Assembly: GCA_017470715.1 (NCBI GenBank)
Contig: JAFUYE010000148.1
Span: forward strand, 1-64,000
Source of the DNA: Selenomonadaceae bacterium
GTDB lineage: Bacteria > Bacillota > Negativicutes > Selenomonadales > Selenomonadaceae
Reading direction: 5' to 3'
Length of the DNA stretch: 64,000 nucleotides
Shown here: positions 35,128-44,499 of the stretch, piece after piece
Position numbering within the stretch: the first letter of the stretch is position 1
Layout of the letters: each line of letters starts with the position of its first letter
The notes under the pieces: model-generated
Told to the model about the DNA's origin: nothing
Database searches by the model: none
What the model saw: the letters and a program-made list of their open reading frames with translations, nothing else
Translations under genes and position numbers: made by a program

Positions 35128-36158
35128 TGTTCCTCAGTGATTTCGATTACGAATTACCGGAAGAATTAATCGCGCAACGCCCGATTGAACCGCGTAATTC
35201 GTCACGGCTGATGGTGCTTGATCCTGCGCGGCAGACGATTTGTCACGAAAAATTTTTCGACCTGCAAAAATTTTTGACGGCGGGCGATACGCTCATCTTC
35301 AACGACACGCGAGTAATTCCGGCGCGGCTTATCGGACACAAGTCCACAGGCGCACGCGCCGAAATTTTTTTGCTCCGACGACTGGACGCGACGACCTGGG
35401 AAACTTTGGTTAAACCGGGCAGGAAAATCACCGAAGGCGCAGAAATTTTTTTCGGCAACGAGTTAAGTTGTCAAATTATCGGACGAACTGATTTCGGCGG
35501 ACGAATTGTCAAATTCAAGTTTAACGGCGTGTTTGAAGAAATTTTGGACAGACTTGGCGAAACTCCTTTGCCGCCGTACATTCACGAAAAACTTGACGAC
35601 AGCGAACGTTATCAAACCGTTTACAATCGCGAACGAGGCTCAGCCGCCGCACCGACCGCAGGACTTCACTTCACGACGGAGCAAATGTCCGAGCTGAAAA
35701 ATTTCGGCGTCAATCTTGGATTCGTCACGTTGCATGTCGGATTGGGAACTTTCCGCCCCGTGCAAGTCGAAAACATTGAGCAACACGAAATGCACGAAGA
35801 ATTTTTTTCCGTGCCGCAGGAAACTGCCGACTTGATTCGCGAAACAAAACTGCGCGGGAAAAAAGTTATCGCTGTCGGCACGACTTCCGTCAGAACTTTG
35901 GAGTCGGCGGCGATTGACGAAAAAACTTTGGCTGTCGGCTCAAACTCGACAAAAATTTTCATTTACCCAGGTTACAAATTCAAAATCGTCGACGCGCTGA
36001 TAACGAATTTTCACTTGCCGAAATCGACGCTGTTGATGTTGGTCAGCACTTTGGCGGGACGTGAATTTATTTTGCGGGCTTATCGCGAGGCTGTCGAAAA
36101 ACGCTACAGATTTTTTTCCTTCGGTGACGCGATGTTTATCACGGGCAAGGTGATTTGA
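35127..36158 (+). CDS. queA: S-adenosylmethionine:tRNA ribosyltransferase-isomerase
   Basis: 343 residues, full length. It makes epoxyqueuosine from preQ1 in tRNA. Hallmarks: [18 protein letters not shown] at the start, [11 protein letters not shown] near 60, TPLPPYIH near 147, and [13 protein letters not shown] near 170. Its natural neighbour tgt is encoded 3.4 kb downstream, separated by the three-gene GHKL cassette. Confidence 0.96.
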   Translation: MFLSDFDYELPEELIAQRPIEPRNSSRLMVLDPARQTICHEKFFDLQKFLTAGDTLIFNDTRVIPARLIGHKSTGARAEIFLLRRLDATTWETLVKPGRKITEGAEIFFGNELSCQIIGRTDFGGRIVKFKFNGVFEEILDRLGETPLPPYIHEKLDDSERYQTVYNRERGSAAAPTAGLHFTTEQMSELKNFGVNLGFVTLHVGLGTFRPVQVENIEQHEMHEEFFSVPQETADLIRETKLRGKKVIAVGTTSVRTLESAAIDEKTLAVGSNSTKIFIYPGYKFKIVDALITNFHLPKSTLLMLVSTLAGREFILRAYREAVEKRYRFFSFGDAMFITGKVI

Positions 36159-36161
36159 TTA

Positions 36162-37847
36162 ATGAGCGGCTGGAATTTTCCGTCGAACGGCGGCGGTGCG
36201 ATTAACGGCGTGGCTGATTCGGGCATTGAAATTTTTCGCGGCAAAGAAATTTCTTCGTTGGCGCGGGAGATTTGTCAAAACTCTCTCGACGCGGCGATTG
36301 ACGAAAATTTTCCCGTGACGGTTGAATTTCAACGACACGAGATTAGCTCGAATGATATTCCCGACGTTTACGACTTCGCGGGTGCTTTGAAAGCTTGTCA
36401 AATTTATTGGACGGGAGCATCCAACAAGACCGCAGCTTTTATCAAGACCGCGACTTTCAAGTTGAAAAGCTTACGAATTCCCGTCCTGCGAATCAGCGAT
36501 TTCAACACGACGGGGCTTGCAGAACCGTTCAATTCGCGTGCAATGACGGGATGGAACACGTTGACGAAAATAAACGGCGGTGCAATTAAATCTGATGACA
36601 AGGCGGGCAACTTCGGTATCGGCAAGAACGCGCCGTTCGCGAATTCTTTTTTCCGCATGGTTTTTTATCGCACGTTCAACAAAGCCGGTGAACATGCCGC
36701 GCAGGGCGTTGCCAAACTGGTTTCGTTCAACCTCGATGCTTGGAATATCGCGACCGGTGTCTGCTATTTCGGCGAACCTAGAGGCAACATGCCCGTCAAA
36801 AAAATTCCCGAGCTCGACAAAATTTTTCAGCGCGTCAAACGGGGCACGGACGTTTTTATTTACGGCTTCAACGGCGGCGAAGAGTGGACGACCGAACTTG
36901 TCGACGAACTGATTAAAAATTTTTTGGTTGCAATTCACCGCTACAAGTTGCGCGTCACGGTTCAGGGGCAAGCGATTACCAAAGCCACGCTCGGCAAATT
37001 CGTCAAAGATGACGCTGCCAATTACTACAAGATTTTGACGGGCAACAACGCCGTTAAATTTTTCGATTACGATTTTCACGGCATGGGCAAACTTAAGCTC
37101 GGTGTCTTGCTTGACCCGACGACGAAACTTAATCGAAAAGTTTTAATCGTGCGCAAGAGCGGCATGAAACTTTTTGAACTCGACCGCATTTCGCGAACGC
37201 TGAACTTTACGGCGATTCTTGAACTCGACGGCTTTAAGCTCAACGCGTTTTTCCGGCAAATGGAGACGCCCGACCACACCAACTGGGAGCCGACGCGTCA
37301 CCCGACATATCCAAAAAAAGCGAAGGAATATTTGGCAGAACTCAAAAAATGGGTTCGCAACAAGATTGAAAGTCTTGGCGAAGAAAATATTTCGGACGAA
37401 ATTGAAGTCACGGGCGTCATTACGCCGAACAACGACAGCGACCCTAATCCACCGGTAATCATTGGCACAAAGCCGCCGGTAAAGAGAAACCCGCAACAGT
37501 CACGTCCGTCAAGACCGACACCACCTCGACCGACGGACGACAAAAGCAAAATAGCCTGCGATAAAATTCGCGTGATAAAAGTCGGCGATAAAAGTTATCG
37601 GCTGATTCTCAAAGTCCCGAGTAACATTTCCGGCGGACGGATTGAAATTTTTGCTGTCGGCGAAAGCAACAGCAGTGAAAAACTTTTCATCACGCGGGTT
37701 GCCTCCTTCAGCGAAAATATCGACATTCAAAAGATTGGCGACGAAATTGTTTTCCGAAACCTGCGCGGCAATGTCGACGTGCGGATAAACTTTGAACTGA
37801 CCGAAGATAAAAATTACGCGCTGGGGGTTGCCGTCCATGAAGATTAA
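36162..37847 (+). CDS. GHKL-type ATPase (Hsp90/MutL/MORC-like), first gene of a three-gene cassette
   Basis: 561 residues. N-terminal GHKL ATP-binding fold: LAREICQNSLDAAID near 33 (N-box Glu and Asn), RISDFNTTGL near 115 (adenine Asp and Gly), and DDKAGNFGIGKNAPFAN near 150 (glycine-rich lid). Residues 210-380 could be the transducer or S5-like domain. A Pro/Arg linker (NPQQSRPSRPTPPRPT) near 450 leads to a beta-rich C-terminal domain of about 90 residues. No histidine-kinase motifs are present. MutL/MORC-like ATPases with small partners occur in several phage-defence systems. The next two genes overlap this one tail to head. Confidence 0.75.
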   Translation: MSGWNFPSNGGGAINGVADSGIEIFRGKEISSLAREICQNSLDAAIDENFPVTVEFQRHEISSNDIPDVYDFAGALKACQIYWTGASNKTAAFIKTATFKLKSLRIPVLRISDFNTTGLAEPFNSRAMTGWNTLTKINGGAIKSDDKAGNFGIGKNAPFANSFFRMVFYRTFNKAGEHAAQGVAKLVSFNLDAWNIATGVCYFGEPRGNMPVKKIPELDKIFQRVKRGTDVFIYGFNGGEEWTTELVDELIKNFLVAIHRYKLRVTVQGQAITKATLGKFVKDDAANYYKILTGNNAVKFFDYDFHGMGKLKLGVLLDPTTKLNRKVLIVRKSGMKLFELDRISRTLNFTAILELDGFKLNAFFRQMETPDHTNWEPTRHPTYPKKAKEYLAELKKWVRNKIESLGEENISDEIEVTGVITPNNDSDPNPPVIIGTKPPVKRNPQQSRPSRPTPPRPTDDKSKIACDKIRVIKVGDKSYRLILKVPSNISGGRIEIFAVGESNSSEKLFITRVASFSENIDIQKIGDEIVFRNLRGNVDVRINFELTEDKNYALGVAVHED

Positions 37848-38703
37848 AGATCAGCGACTGTTCACTTATCCGGTGCTTGCGAACGGGCGCGACGACTACA
37901 AAACTTGCAAATTCTTCGCGAAGGCTACGCCTCACACCACTGCGGACGCGGCAGGCAATTTGGTTTTCGATGTCGACCTGTCGACGGATTGCGCGGAAAT
38001 TAATCGACTGATAATCAACGGCGACGCGGAATATCTTTTTCACGTCGAATGCCCGACGACAATTTATCGTAAAATTTTTACTAACGCTGTCGGGAAATTC
38101 TCTTGCAAAATTCCGTTGAGCCTCGTGAAAGATACGCTTTATCTCGTAGCTTTTATAGTTTTGCGCCGCGATGTGAAAAATTTTTTCTGCGCCGATTGGA
38201 ATGACGACTTCGACGGTTTGAAATTTGACCTTCAAAGGGGCAGTATTCTTGCCTACAAAAATTTTGAGACGTTGACTCTTGTCGAAGACCCGAACCTTTT
38301 TAAAAATGTCGGCTCGATTTTCAGCATATACAGGAAACTTGCCGACGATGTTCCGTTTGAAATTAATTTGACGACGCAGAAAATTAAAATCGGCTTGAAC
38401 GCGAAAGACTACGATTTATATCGACGATATTACGCCAATCCGACGTTGCAACCGATTTTGAACGCGATGATAATTTTGCCCGCATTGGTATCGATTTTCG
38501 CGGAGCTTAAACAGGACGCGCAAGAACACGAATCGGACGCTTGGTTTTCGGCGTTGAAAGCGGTTTACGGTCGGCAGAAGCTGGATTTTAACAAACTGCT
38601 TGCCGAAGAAGATTCGCTCACCTTGGCGCAGGAAGTCATGGGCTTGCCGATAACCGGAGCTTTGCAAAATATCGCGCAGATTGTCGACACGGAGGATTCG
38701 TGA
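37837..38703 (+). CDS. Uncharacterised protein, second gene of the GHKL cassette
   Basis: 288 residues from the ATG at 37837 (GGGG upstream), overlapping the ATPase gene by 11 bases. I do not recognise the family. The first half looks beta-rich (LVFDVDLSTDCAEINRLIINGDAEYLFHVE in pieces; PTTIYRK), the second alpha-helical (LQPILNAMIILPALVSIFAEL, a hydrophobic helix, and LDFNKLLAEEDSLTLAQEVMG). No signal peptide. It might be a recognition or adaptor subunit for the ATPase; that is inferred only from the overlap. Confidence 0.65.
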   Translation: MKIKDQRLFTYPVLANGRDDYKTCKFFAKATPHTTADAAGNLVFDVDLSTDCAEINRLIINGDAEYLFHVECPTTIYRKIFTNAVGKFSCKIPLSLVKDTLYLVAFIVLRRDVKNFFCADWNDDFDGLKFDLQRGSILAYKNFETLTLVEDPNLFKNVGSIFSIYRKLADDVPFEINLTTQKIKIGLNAKDYDLYRRYYANPTLQPILNAMIILPALVSIFAELKQDAQEHESDAWFSALKAVYGRQKLDFNKLLAEEDSLTLAQEVMGLPITGALQNIAQIVDTEDS

Positions 38704-39497
38704 TGGAACTTTGCTATTTGAAAGGCGATGCACTCGACACGCTCAAAGGCAGCTTGGACAAGACGTTCGACAAATATTTAACGCAACGCGACAATTCGTG
38801 GGTCATCGAAGTCTGCGGAGAAAATCCCTTCGTGACGTTTCGCGACGTGCCCGACTTTGAACTTGCACCGCTTGACGCAGGTTTGGACGTGGGCGAAATT
38901 GACTTCCGCAACAGCAAAATACTTTACAAGCATTTAAGTTTCTTGACGCCTCGTCAGGCAGCCGACGAAAGATTTTGGGCGGGATTTTGTCACGGCGCGT
39001 TTTATGATTATGTTCGGCGACGTTGGGGCTACGATAAAATTGATAATCTGCGCGGCGTCAACAAAGATGAAACAATCGACAAACTTCGTAACAGATTTTT
39101 TTTCGACGGCGGTTCACGCGAAAAACTTTTAACTAACACCTTGTCAAAATATTGGTGGGCAGGATACGTTTTTTCCGACGCGGGTTTGGATGCTCTGGGC
39201 TCGACAGATTTTTACTCGAAACTTTTTTCGATAGCGTCGCGTTCGTTTATCGGCAATGAAAATCTTCGCAACGGCTTTGTAAAATTTTTGAAGCACTTCA
39301 AAGACCGAGGAATAACCCTCAACCGTGAAAAGCATATTCAAGCGGCAATGATAGAACTTAATCAAGTCGGCGGCGCGGTGATTCTCGACTGTTTGAGCGC
39401 AGATGAAGTTGCCGAAATAATGATTGCTTACGTCGAAAAAAATTCTCCGCCGAAAAAAAATGTTGTTTTCGACACGCGAACTGCTAAAATAAAATAG
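38703..39497 (+). CDS. Uncharacterised protein (possibly DUF6339-like), third gene of the GHKL cassette
   Basis: 264 residues from the ATG at 38703 (GGAGG seven bases upstream), overlapping the previous stop (TGATG). Notable is a conserved-looking aromatic and charged stretch: LTPRQAADERFWAGFCHG and FYDYVRRRWGYDK near 85-115, RFFFDGGSREKLL near 135, and SKYWWAGYVFSDAG near 152. From memory these resemble DUF6339-type proteins; this is not verified. A short helical C-terminus ends with Lys-rich sequence. Soluble and probably cytoplasmic. Confidence 0.65.
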   Translation: MELCYLKGDALDTLKGSLDKTFDKYLTQRDNSWVIEVCGENPFVTFRDVPDFELAPLDAGLDVGEIDFRNSKILYKHLSFLTPRQAADERFWAGFCHGAFYDYVRRRWGYDKIDNLRGVNKDETIDKLRNRFFFDGGSREKLLTNTLSKYWWAGYVFSDAGLDALGSTDFYSKLFSIASRSFIGNENLRNGFVKFLKHFKDRGITLNREKHIQAAMIELNQVGGAVILDCLSADEVAEIMIAYVEKNSPPKKNVVFDTRTAKIK

Positions 39498-39562
39498 ATT
39501 CTGTGGTAGCACTCAAGGACGGCAAATATAAAATAACGGACATTAAATGGGAGCTGGCTTAA

Positions 39563-40705
<1,143 letters not shown>

Positions 40706-40734
40706 TTTGTTGACCGTGCCGAAAACTTTTCACG

Positions 40735-40818
40735 TCGGAACGCGGCGACAACGTTTGATTTGTAAAGCGATAACAAAACTGTCCGGTTACTTTTTAAAAG
40801 TAACCCGTCGCTTTTAAA
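40735..40818 (-). repeat. Family-1 repeat upstream of yajC
   Basis: Read on the minus strand: arms GGTTACTTTT and AAAAGTAACC, then GGACAGTTTTGTTATCGC, then AAACGTTGTCGCCGCGTT. It is a single copy between tgt and yajC without a visible flank duplication. A half palindrome GTCGCTTTTAAAG directly follows, perhaps a second degraded copy. Confidence 0.7.
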
Positions 40819-40844
40819 GAAACACTAAGGAGGCAATATTTTTA

Positions 40845-41150
40845 ATGGGCAACGAAACCGCAGCGGCCATAGCAAATTTTATGCCGATAGCCTTAATGCT
40901 TTTGATTTTTTATTTCCTGCTGTATCGTCCGCAAAAAAAAGCGCGCCAGGAACGTGACGCAATGTTGAGCAGCTTGAAAGTCGGCACCCGCGTGATAACA
41001 ATCGGCGGCATTTTCGGGACGATTGTCGGGCTTACCGATGAAATTGTTCGCTTGAAAATCGCCGAAAACGTCACGATTGAAGTTGCTCGCGGTTCGATTA
41101 ACGGTGTGGCTCCCGAAGTGAACGAGGCGAAAGACGACGGCAATGAGTGA
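40845..41150 (+). CDS. yajC: Preprotein translocase accessory subunit YajC
   Basis: 101 residues. One N-terminal membrane helix (FMPIALMLLIFYFLLYRPQ) followed by the conserved KKARQERDAMLSSLKVGTRVITIGGIFGTI (core RPQKK.R and GGI.G.V). YajC associates with SecDF in protein export. A good AAGGAGG precedes it. The usual tgt-yajC order is retained; no secD or secF follows. Confidence 0.93.
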   Translation: MGNETAAAIANFMPIALMLLIFYFLLYRPQKKARQERDAMLSSLKVGTRVITIGGIFGTIVGLTDEIVRLKIAENVTIEVARGSINGVAPEVNEAKDDGNE

Positions 41151-41757
41151 CGACATCCAATCGCAGAAAAAAATTTTGCGTCGAGAATTTTTAACACGGC
41201 GTGCAAATGTTTCGCGCAATGAACGTGACCGCGTCAGCCGCGAACTTGTGCGAAAATTTTTAGCGACGGAACTTTATCGCGAATCAAAAATTCTTATGGC
41301 ATACGCGTCGCGTCCCGACGAATTACAGTTGACGGAACTTTTCAACGCGTGTTTTGTCGACGGAAAAATTTTGGCGATACCGCTTATCGTCAGCAAGGGC
41401 GAAATGTCTGCGGTTGAAGTGCCGAATTTTGACGCGTTGGAACTCGGCGCGTTCAACATTTTTACCGTCAAGCCGGAACTTCGCAAATTCGTCGACGCGG
41501 AAAAAATTGATTGCGTGATTGTCCCGGGTGCTGCCTTCGACATTCACGGCGGGCGGCTCGGTCTCGGCGGCGGATATTACGACAGATTTTTGTTGCACGC
41601 TGTCAAAGCTCACAAAATCGCGTTCGCCTACGATTTTCAGCTTGTCGACAATTTGCCGAAAGAATTTCACGACGTAAAGATTGATTCTGTTATGACGCCG
41701 AAGATTTTTTGGCACGCGGTCGACGATCAAAAATTCCGCCACATTGCTACACCTTGA
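41143..41757 (+). CDS. 5-formyltetrahydrofolate cyclo-ligase
   Basis: 204 residues, starting inside the yajC stop (ATGAGTGA). It converts 5-formyl-THF to 5,10-methenyl-THF with ATP. Features: KKILRREFLTRR at the N-terminus, MAYASRPDELQL near 45 (folate site), VPGAAFDIHGGRLGLGGGYYDRFL near 125 (key G.GGGYYDR), and SVMTPKIFW near the end. Cytoplasmic folate salvage. Confidence 0.92.
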   Translation: MSDDIQSQKKILRREFLTRRANVSRNERDRVSRELVRKFLATELYRESKILMAYASRPDELQLTELFNACFVDGKILAIPLIVSKGEMSAVEVPNFDALELGAFNIFTVKPELRKFVDAEKIDCVIVPGAAFDIHGGRLGLGGGYYDRFLLHAVKAHKIAFAYDFQLVDNLPKEFHDVKIDSVMTPKIFWHAVDDQKFRHIATP

Positions 41758-41777
41758 GCCGCAAAAAATTCAGACAT

Positions 41778-41806
41778 TTGACAAATTCGCCGTCGCGCAG
41801 TATATT
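41778..41806 (+). promoter_or_regulatory. Promoter of the 3D-domain gene, with a ~200-base leader
   Basis: TTGACA (41778-41783), exactly 17 bases, TATATT (41801-41806). The first good protein start is at 42011, leaving an untranslated leader of about 200 bases. Confidence 0.75.
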
Positions 41807-41918
41807 ACGCGGCGGTTTTTGATTAACAAGATTAATCAACAGCCAATCGAAAATTTCATGACTTATTCAGCAGCGTGTGCGATAATCGCCCGCGTTAAAA
41901 AATTCTCTGTGTTTTAAT

Positions 41919-42010
41919 CGAAAGGAGTGAATGCTGCTCCGAAGGCAAAGCGGCGACTTATCCGGTCGTCCGTCTACGGGACGCAACTCGGTGTTGCGTT
42001 AAGCGGCGGA
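41919..42010 (+). promoter_or_regulatory. Structured leader with a possible 23-codon upstream reading frame
   Basis: Three hairpins can form in a row: GCTGCT with AGCGGC (41933-41954), CGTCC with GGACG (41968-41984), and ACGCAAC with GTTGCGT (41982-42000, sharing bases with the second). AAAGGAG at 41921 precedes an ATG at 41931 that opens a frame of 23 codons ending at TAA 42000-42002, nine bases before the main gene. It may be a riboswitch or a leader peptide controlling the downstream wall-associated protein. It does not match the c-di-GMP or c-di-AMP riboswitch consensus as I know them. Confidence 0.4.
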
Positions 42011-42685
42011 ATGATGAAGCGAAAAATATTCGATACCATTACAAACCTCAACAAAAAAATCGCGCTGTGTTTGGTTATCGCGGGTTTTACGATGATGAAT
42101 ACCGGTTTTACCGAACAAGAAAATTTTGTCGAAGAACCTGCAAACGAAATCGAAATCGAACAAACAAGCGCAAACGAACCGACGGCAATCGCTGTCGGCG
42201 AAAACGGACGAATTAAAATCAGCGAAGACGACGAACTGTCCAAAGCTCTCGCGGAAGTCGTGGAAAATTCGCGTGACGTGAATACGACGGACGAGGAACC
42301 GGTTGCTGAAACTCAGGCGGTTGAAGTTTCCACAATCGAAGAAGTTCAACCCGTCGAAGAAATTCCCGAAAACGTTATCGAAACTTCACGCGGACTTGTG
42401 CCTTACACGCAGATGTACGGTATGGAAGCAACGGCGTATCTTCCGACAGACGGCAGCCCCGAAGGTATAACGGCAATGGGAATTCCCGCGACATACGGCA
42501 TTGTTGCGGTTGACCCCGACGTTATCCCGCTCGGCTCGCGTGTGTATATCCCCGGCTACGGCGAAGCACTTGCGGCGGACACGGGCGGCGCGATTTACGG
42601 CTACCGAATCGATCTGTGCATGGAAAGTTACAACGAGGCAATGGAATTCGGGCGACGCAATGTTACCGTCTTCGTGCTCAAATAA
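42011..42685 (+). CDS. 3D-domain (RlpA-like beta-barrel) exported cell-wall protein
   Basis: 224 residues from the ATG at 42011 (a GTG 28 codons earlier would translate the structured leader and lacks spacing to its ribosome site). Signal peptide or anchor LNKKIALCLVIAGFTMMNTG, a long acidic low-complexity stretch (30-125), then the 3D domain: MEATAYLPT near 140, VAVDPDVIPLGSRVYIPGYG near 165, and AADTGGAIYGYRIDL near 190, carrying the three family aspartates. Such domains occur in resuscitation-factor-like and lytic enzymes. No separate catalytic domain is present. Confidence 0.85.
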   Translation: MMKRKIFDTITNLNKKIALCLVIAGFTMMNTGFTEQENFVEEPANEIEIEQTSANEPTAIAVGENGRIKISEDDELSKALAEVVENSRDVNTTDEEPVAETQAVEVSTIEEVQPVEEIPENVIETSRGLVPYTQMYGMEATAYLPTDGSPEGITAMGIPATYGIVAVDPDVIPLGSRVYIPGYGEALAADTGGAIYGYRIDLCMESYNEAMEFGRRNVTVFVLK

Positions 42686-42729
42686 ATCTTGACAACAATC
42701 ACTGCAACTTGTGTTGAAATAAAATCTTG

Positions 42730-42766
42730 AAAAAAATCCCTTCGACTTCGGTCGCGGGGATTTTTG
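42730..42766 (+). terminator. Rho-independent terminator of the 3D-domain gene
   Basis: A-run with ATCCC pairs with GGGAT and a T-run around a loop containing the small hairpin TTCGACTTCGGTCG. It separates this unit from the glp operon. Confidence 0.75.
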
Positions 42767-42805
42767 ATTGCGGAAATTTATTGCGGAAAATTTTTGTGCG
42801 GTACG

Positions 42806-42834
42806 TTGACCAAAGTGAAACTTCGCGGTAGAAT
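42806..42834 (+). promoter_or_regulatory. Promoter of the glpABCKF operon
   Basis: TTGACC (42806-42811), 17 bases, TAGAAT (42829-42834), about 50 bases before glpA. No clear operator or antiterminator hairpin is visible in the leader. Confidence 0.65.
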
Positions 42835-42885
42835 TCTTACAGGTTTTTTTGAGCAACGGAGAACTTTAACGAAAAGGTGAGGGTT

Positions 42886-44499
42886 ATGGAAAAAGCTACG
42901 GTCGTTGTTATCGGCGGCGGAGCAACCGGCTTGGGCATCCTTCGCGATTTGTCCATGCGCGGCGTCAAAGCTCTGCTCGTCGAGAAAAATGACTTGGTCA
43001 ACGGCGCAAGTTCCCGCTATCACGGACTTTTACACAGCGGCGGACGTTACGCAGTCAAAGATCAGGAAGCCGCCAAAGAATGTATCATCGAAAATCAAAT
43101 CATGCGCAAAATCGGCAAGTCGTGCGTCGAACCGTGCGGCGGCATGTTTACGCGTCTGGACATTGACGACCCCGCTTACGAAGAAGCTTGGGTTAAAGGT
43201 TGTGCGGACAGCGGTATCGAAGCCACGCCCATAACTTTGGACGAAGCTTTTAAATTGGAGCCGAGACTTTCCCGCAAACACGTCAAAAGCGCATATCTCG
43301 TTCCCGACGCGGCAGTCGACGGTTTTCGCATGGCGTGGCAACTTATTGATTCGTCGAAACGTTACGGCGGCGAACTCAAGACTTACACTGAAGTTATCGG
43401 TTTCGACAGCGTCAACGGCGAATTGCGCGGCGTCAAAGTTCGCAACCAATTCACGGGCGAAACTTACGAAATCGGCTGTGACATTGCTGTCAACGCGGCA
43501 GGCGGCTGGGCAGGTTTCGTCGGCAAGTTGGCAGATGTCGAAATCGGCGTTCAACCCGACAAAGGCACGCTTATTGCGTTCAATCAAAGAATTGTTAATC
43601 ATGTCGTCAATCGGTTGCACAAATCTTCCGACGGCGATATTTTTGTTCCGCACGGCTCAATTACGATTTTGGGCACGTCGTCAATGAGCGTTCCCGACCC
43701 CGAAGATACTTCCACTTCACGCGAAGAAGTCGAAAGCCTGTTAAAAATCGGCGAACAAACTTTTGAGGACTTGCGCGACTTCAGAATTCTGCGGACGTTT
43801 GCAGGTTCAAGACCGTTGTATATTCCGCCCGGCGGTGCTGTCGGACGCAGTGCATCACGCGGTTTCGCTATCGTCGACCACGAAAATGACGGCTTGAAAG
43901 GTTTCTTCACGATTGTCGGCGGCAAATTCACTACGTACAGATTGATGGCGGAAAAAATCTGCAACCAAATCTGCGCGAAGTTGAACAACACGACGCCTTG
44001 TCGCACGGCTGAAGAACCGCTCGTCGAAGAAGTTTCCGACAACGACAAAGCCCGTGCAAAAAAATTTTTCCCGTCATACGGCACGAATTTGGCGGCAACT
44101 CGTTTGGGGGTCGAACGCTTTAAAAAAGTTGTCGAGCGTTTGGAAAATGACCCCGAAAGTCGCGAACTCGTTTGCGAATGCGAAAATGTCACCCGCGCCG
44201 AAGTCGAAGAAATTTGCAAAGACGACACAAGCTTTATCGTCAACGACGTTCGCCGCAGAACTCGTATCGGCATGGGCACTTGTCAAGGAAATTTCTGCGC
44301 GTTGCGTGCAGCGGCTGTTTTTGCTGACATGGGCGTCGAATCAACCGCAAAAGATTCGCTTACCCGTATGCGTGAATTTTTGCAAGGTCGCTGGAAGGGA
44401 ATTCGCCCTGTGTTACTCGGCAGAACTTTGCGCGAAACCGAAATGACGCGCTCAATTTACGAACTTTCAATGAACGTGACGGGAGGCGAGCCCAAATGA
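42886..44499 (+). CDS. glpA: Anaerobic glycerol-3-phosphate dehydrogenase subunit A
   Basis: 537 residues from the ATG at 42886 (AAAGGTGA upstream; a GTG three codons earlier sits on the ribosome site). The FAD-containing catalytic subunit that oxidises glycerol 3-phosphate to dihydroxyacetone phosphate. VVVIGGGATGLGILRDL near 6 is the FAD fold; RYHGLLHSGGRYAV near 45 and GRSASRGFAIVDH near 320 are family marks. The C-terminus carries a BFD-like [2Fe-2S] region with CECENVTRAEVEE near 425 and GMGTCQGNFC near 465. Forms a membrane complex with GlpB and GlpC. Confidence 0.95.
   Translation: MEKATVVVIGGGATGLGILRDLSMRGVKALLVEKNDLVNGASSRYHGLLHSGGRYAVKDQEAAKECIIENQIMRKIGKSCVEPCGGMFTRLDIDDPAYEEAWVKGCADSGIEATPITLDEAFKLEPRLSRKHVKSAYLVPDAAVDGFRMAWQLIDSSKRYGGELKTYTEVIGFDSVNGELRGVKVRNQFTGETYEIGCDIAVNAAGGWAGFVGKLADVEIGVQPDKGTLIAFNQRIVNHVVNRLHKSSDGDIFVPHGSITILGTSSMSVPDPEDTSTSREEVESLLKIGEQTFEDLRDFRILRTFAGSRPLYIPPGGAVGRSASRGFAIVDHENDGLKGFFTIVGGKFTTYRLMAEKICNQICAKLNNTTPCRTAEEPLVEEVSDNDKARAKKFFPSYGTNLAATRLGVERFKKVVERLENDPESRELVCECENVTRAEVEEICKDDTSFIVNDVRRRTRIGMGTCQGNFCALRAAAVFADMGVESTAKDSLTRMREFLQGRWKGIRPVLLGRTLRETEMTRSIYELSMNVTGGEPK

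Noticed and set aside
39503-39562. 19-codon frame between the GHKL cassette and tgt
   Set aside because: GTG start without a ribosome site; it ends at the tgt start and may be the remnant of another gene end. Too little to annotate.
41919-42010. c-di-GMP-I or c-di-AMP riboswitch call for the 3D-gene leader
   Set aside because: Short matches (GGCAAAGC, GGGACGCAA) exist, but the tetraloop-receptor and the remaining conserved positions are absent. Kept as an unidentified structured leader.
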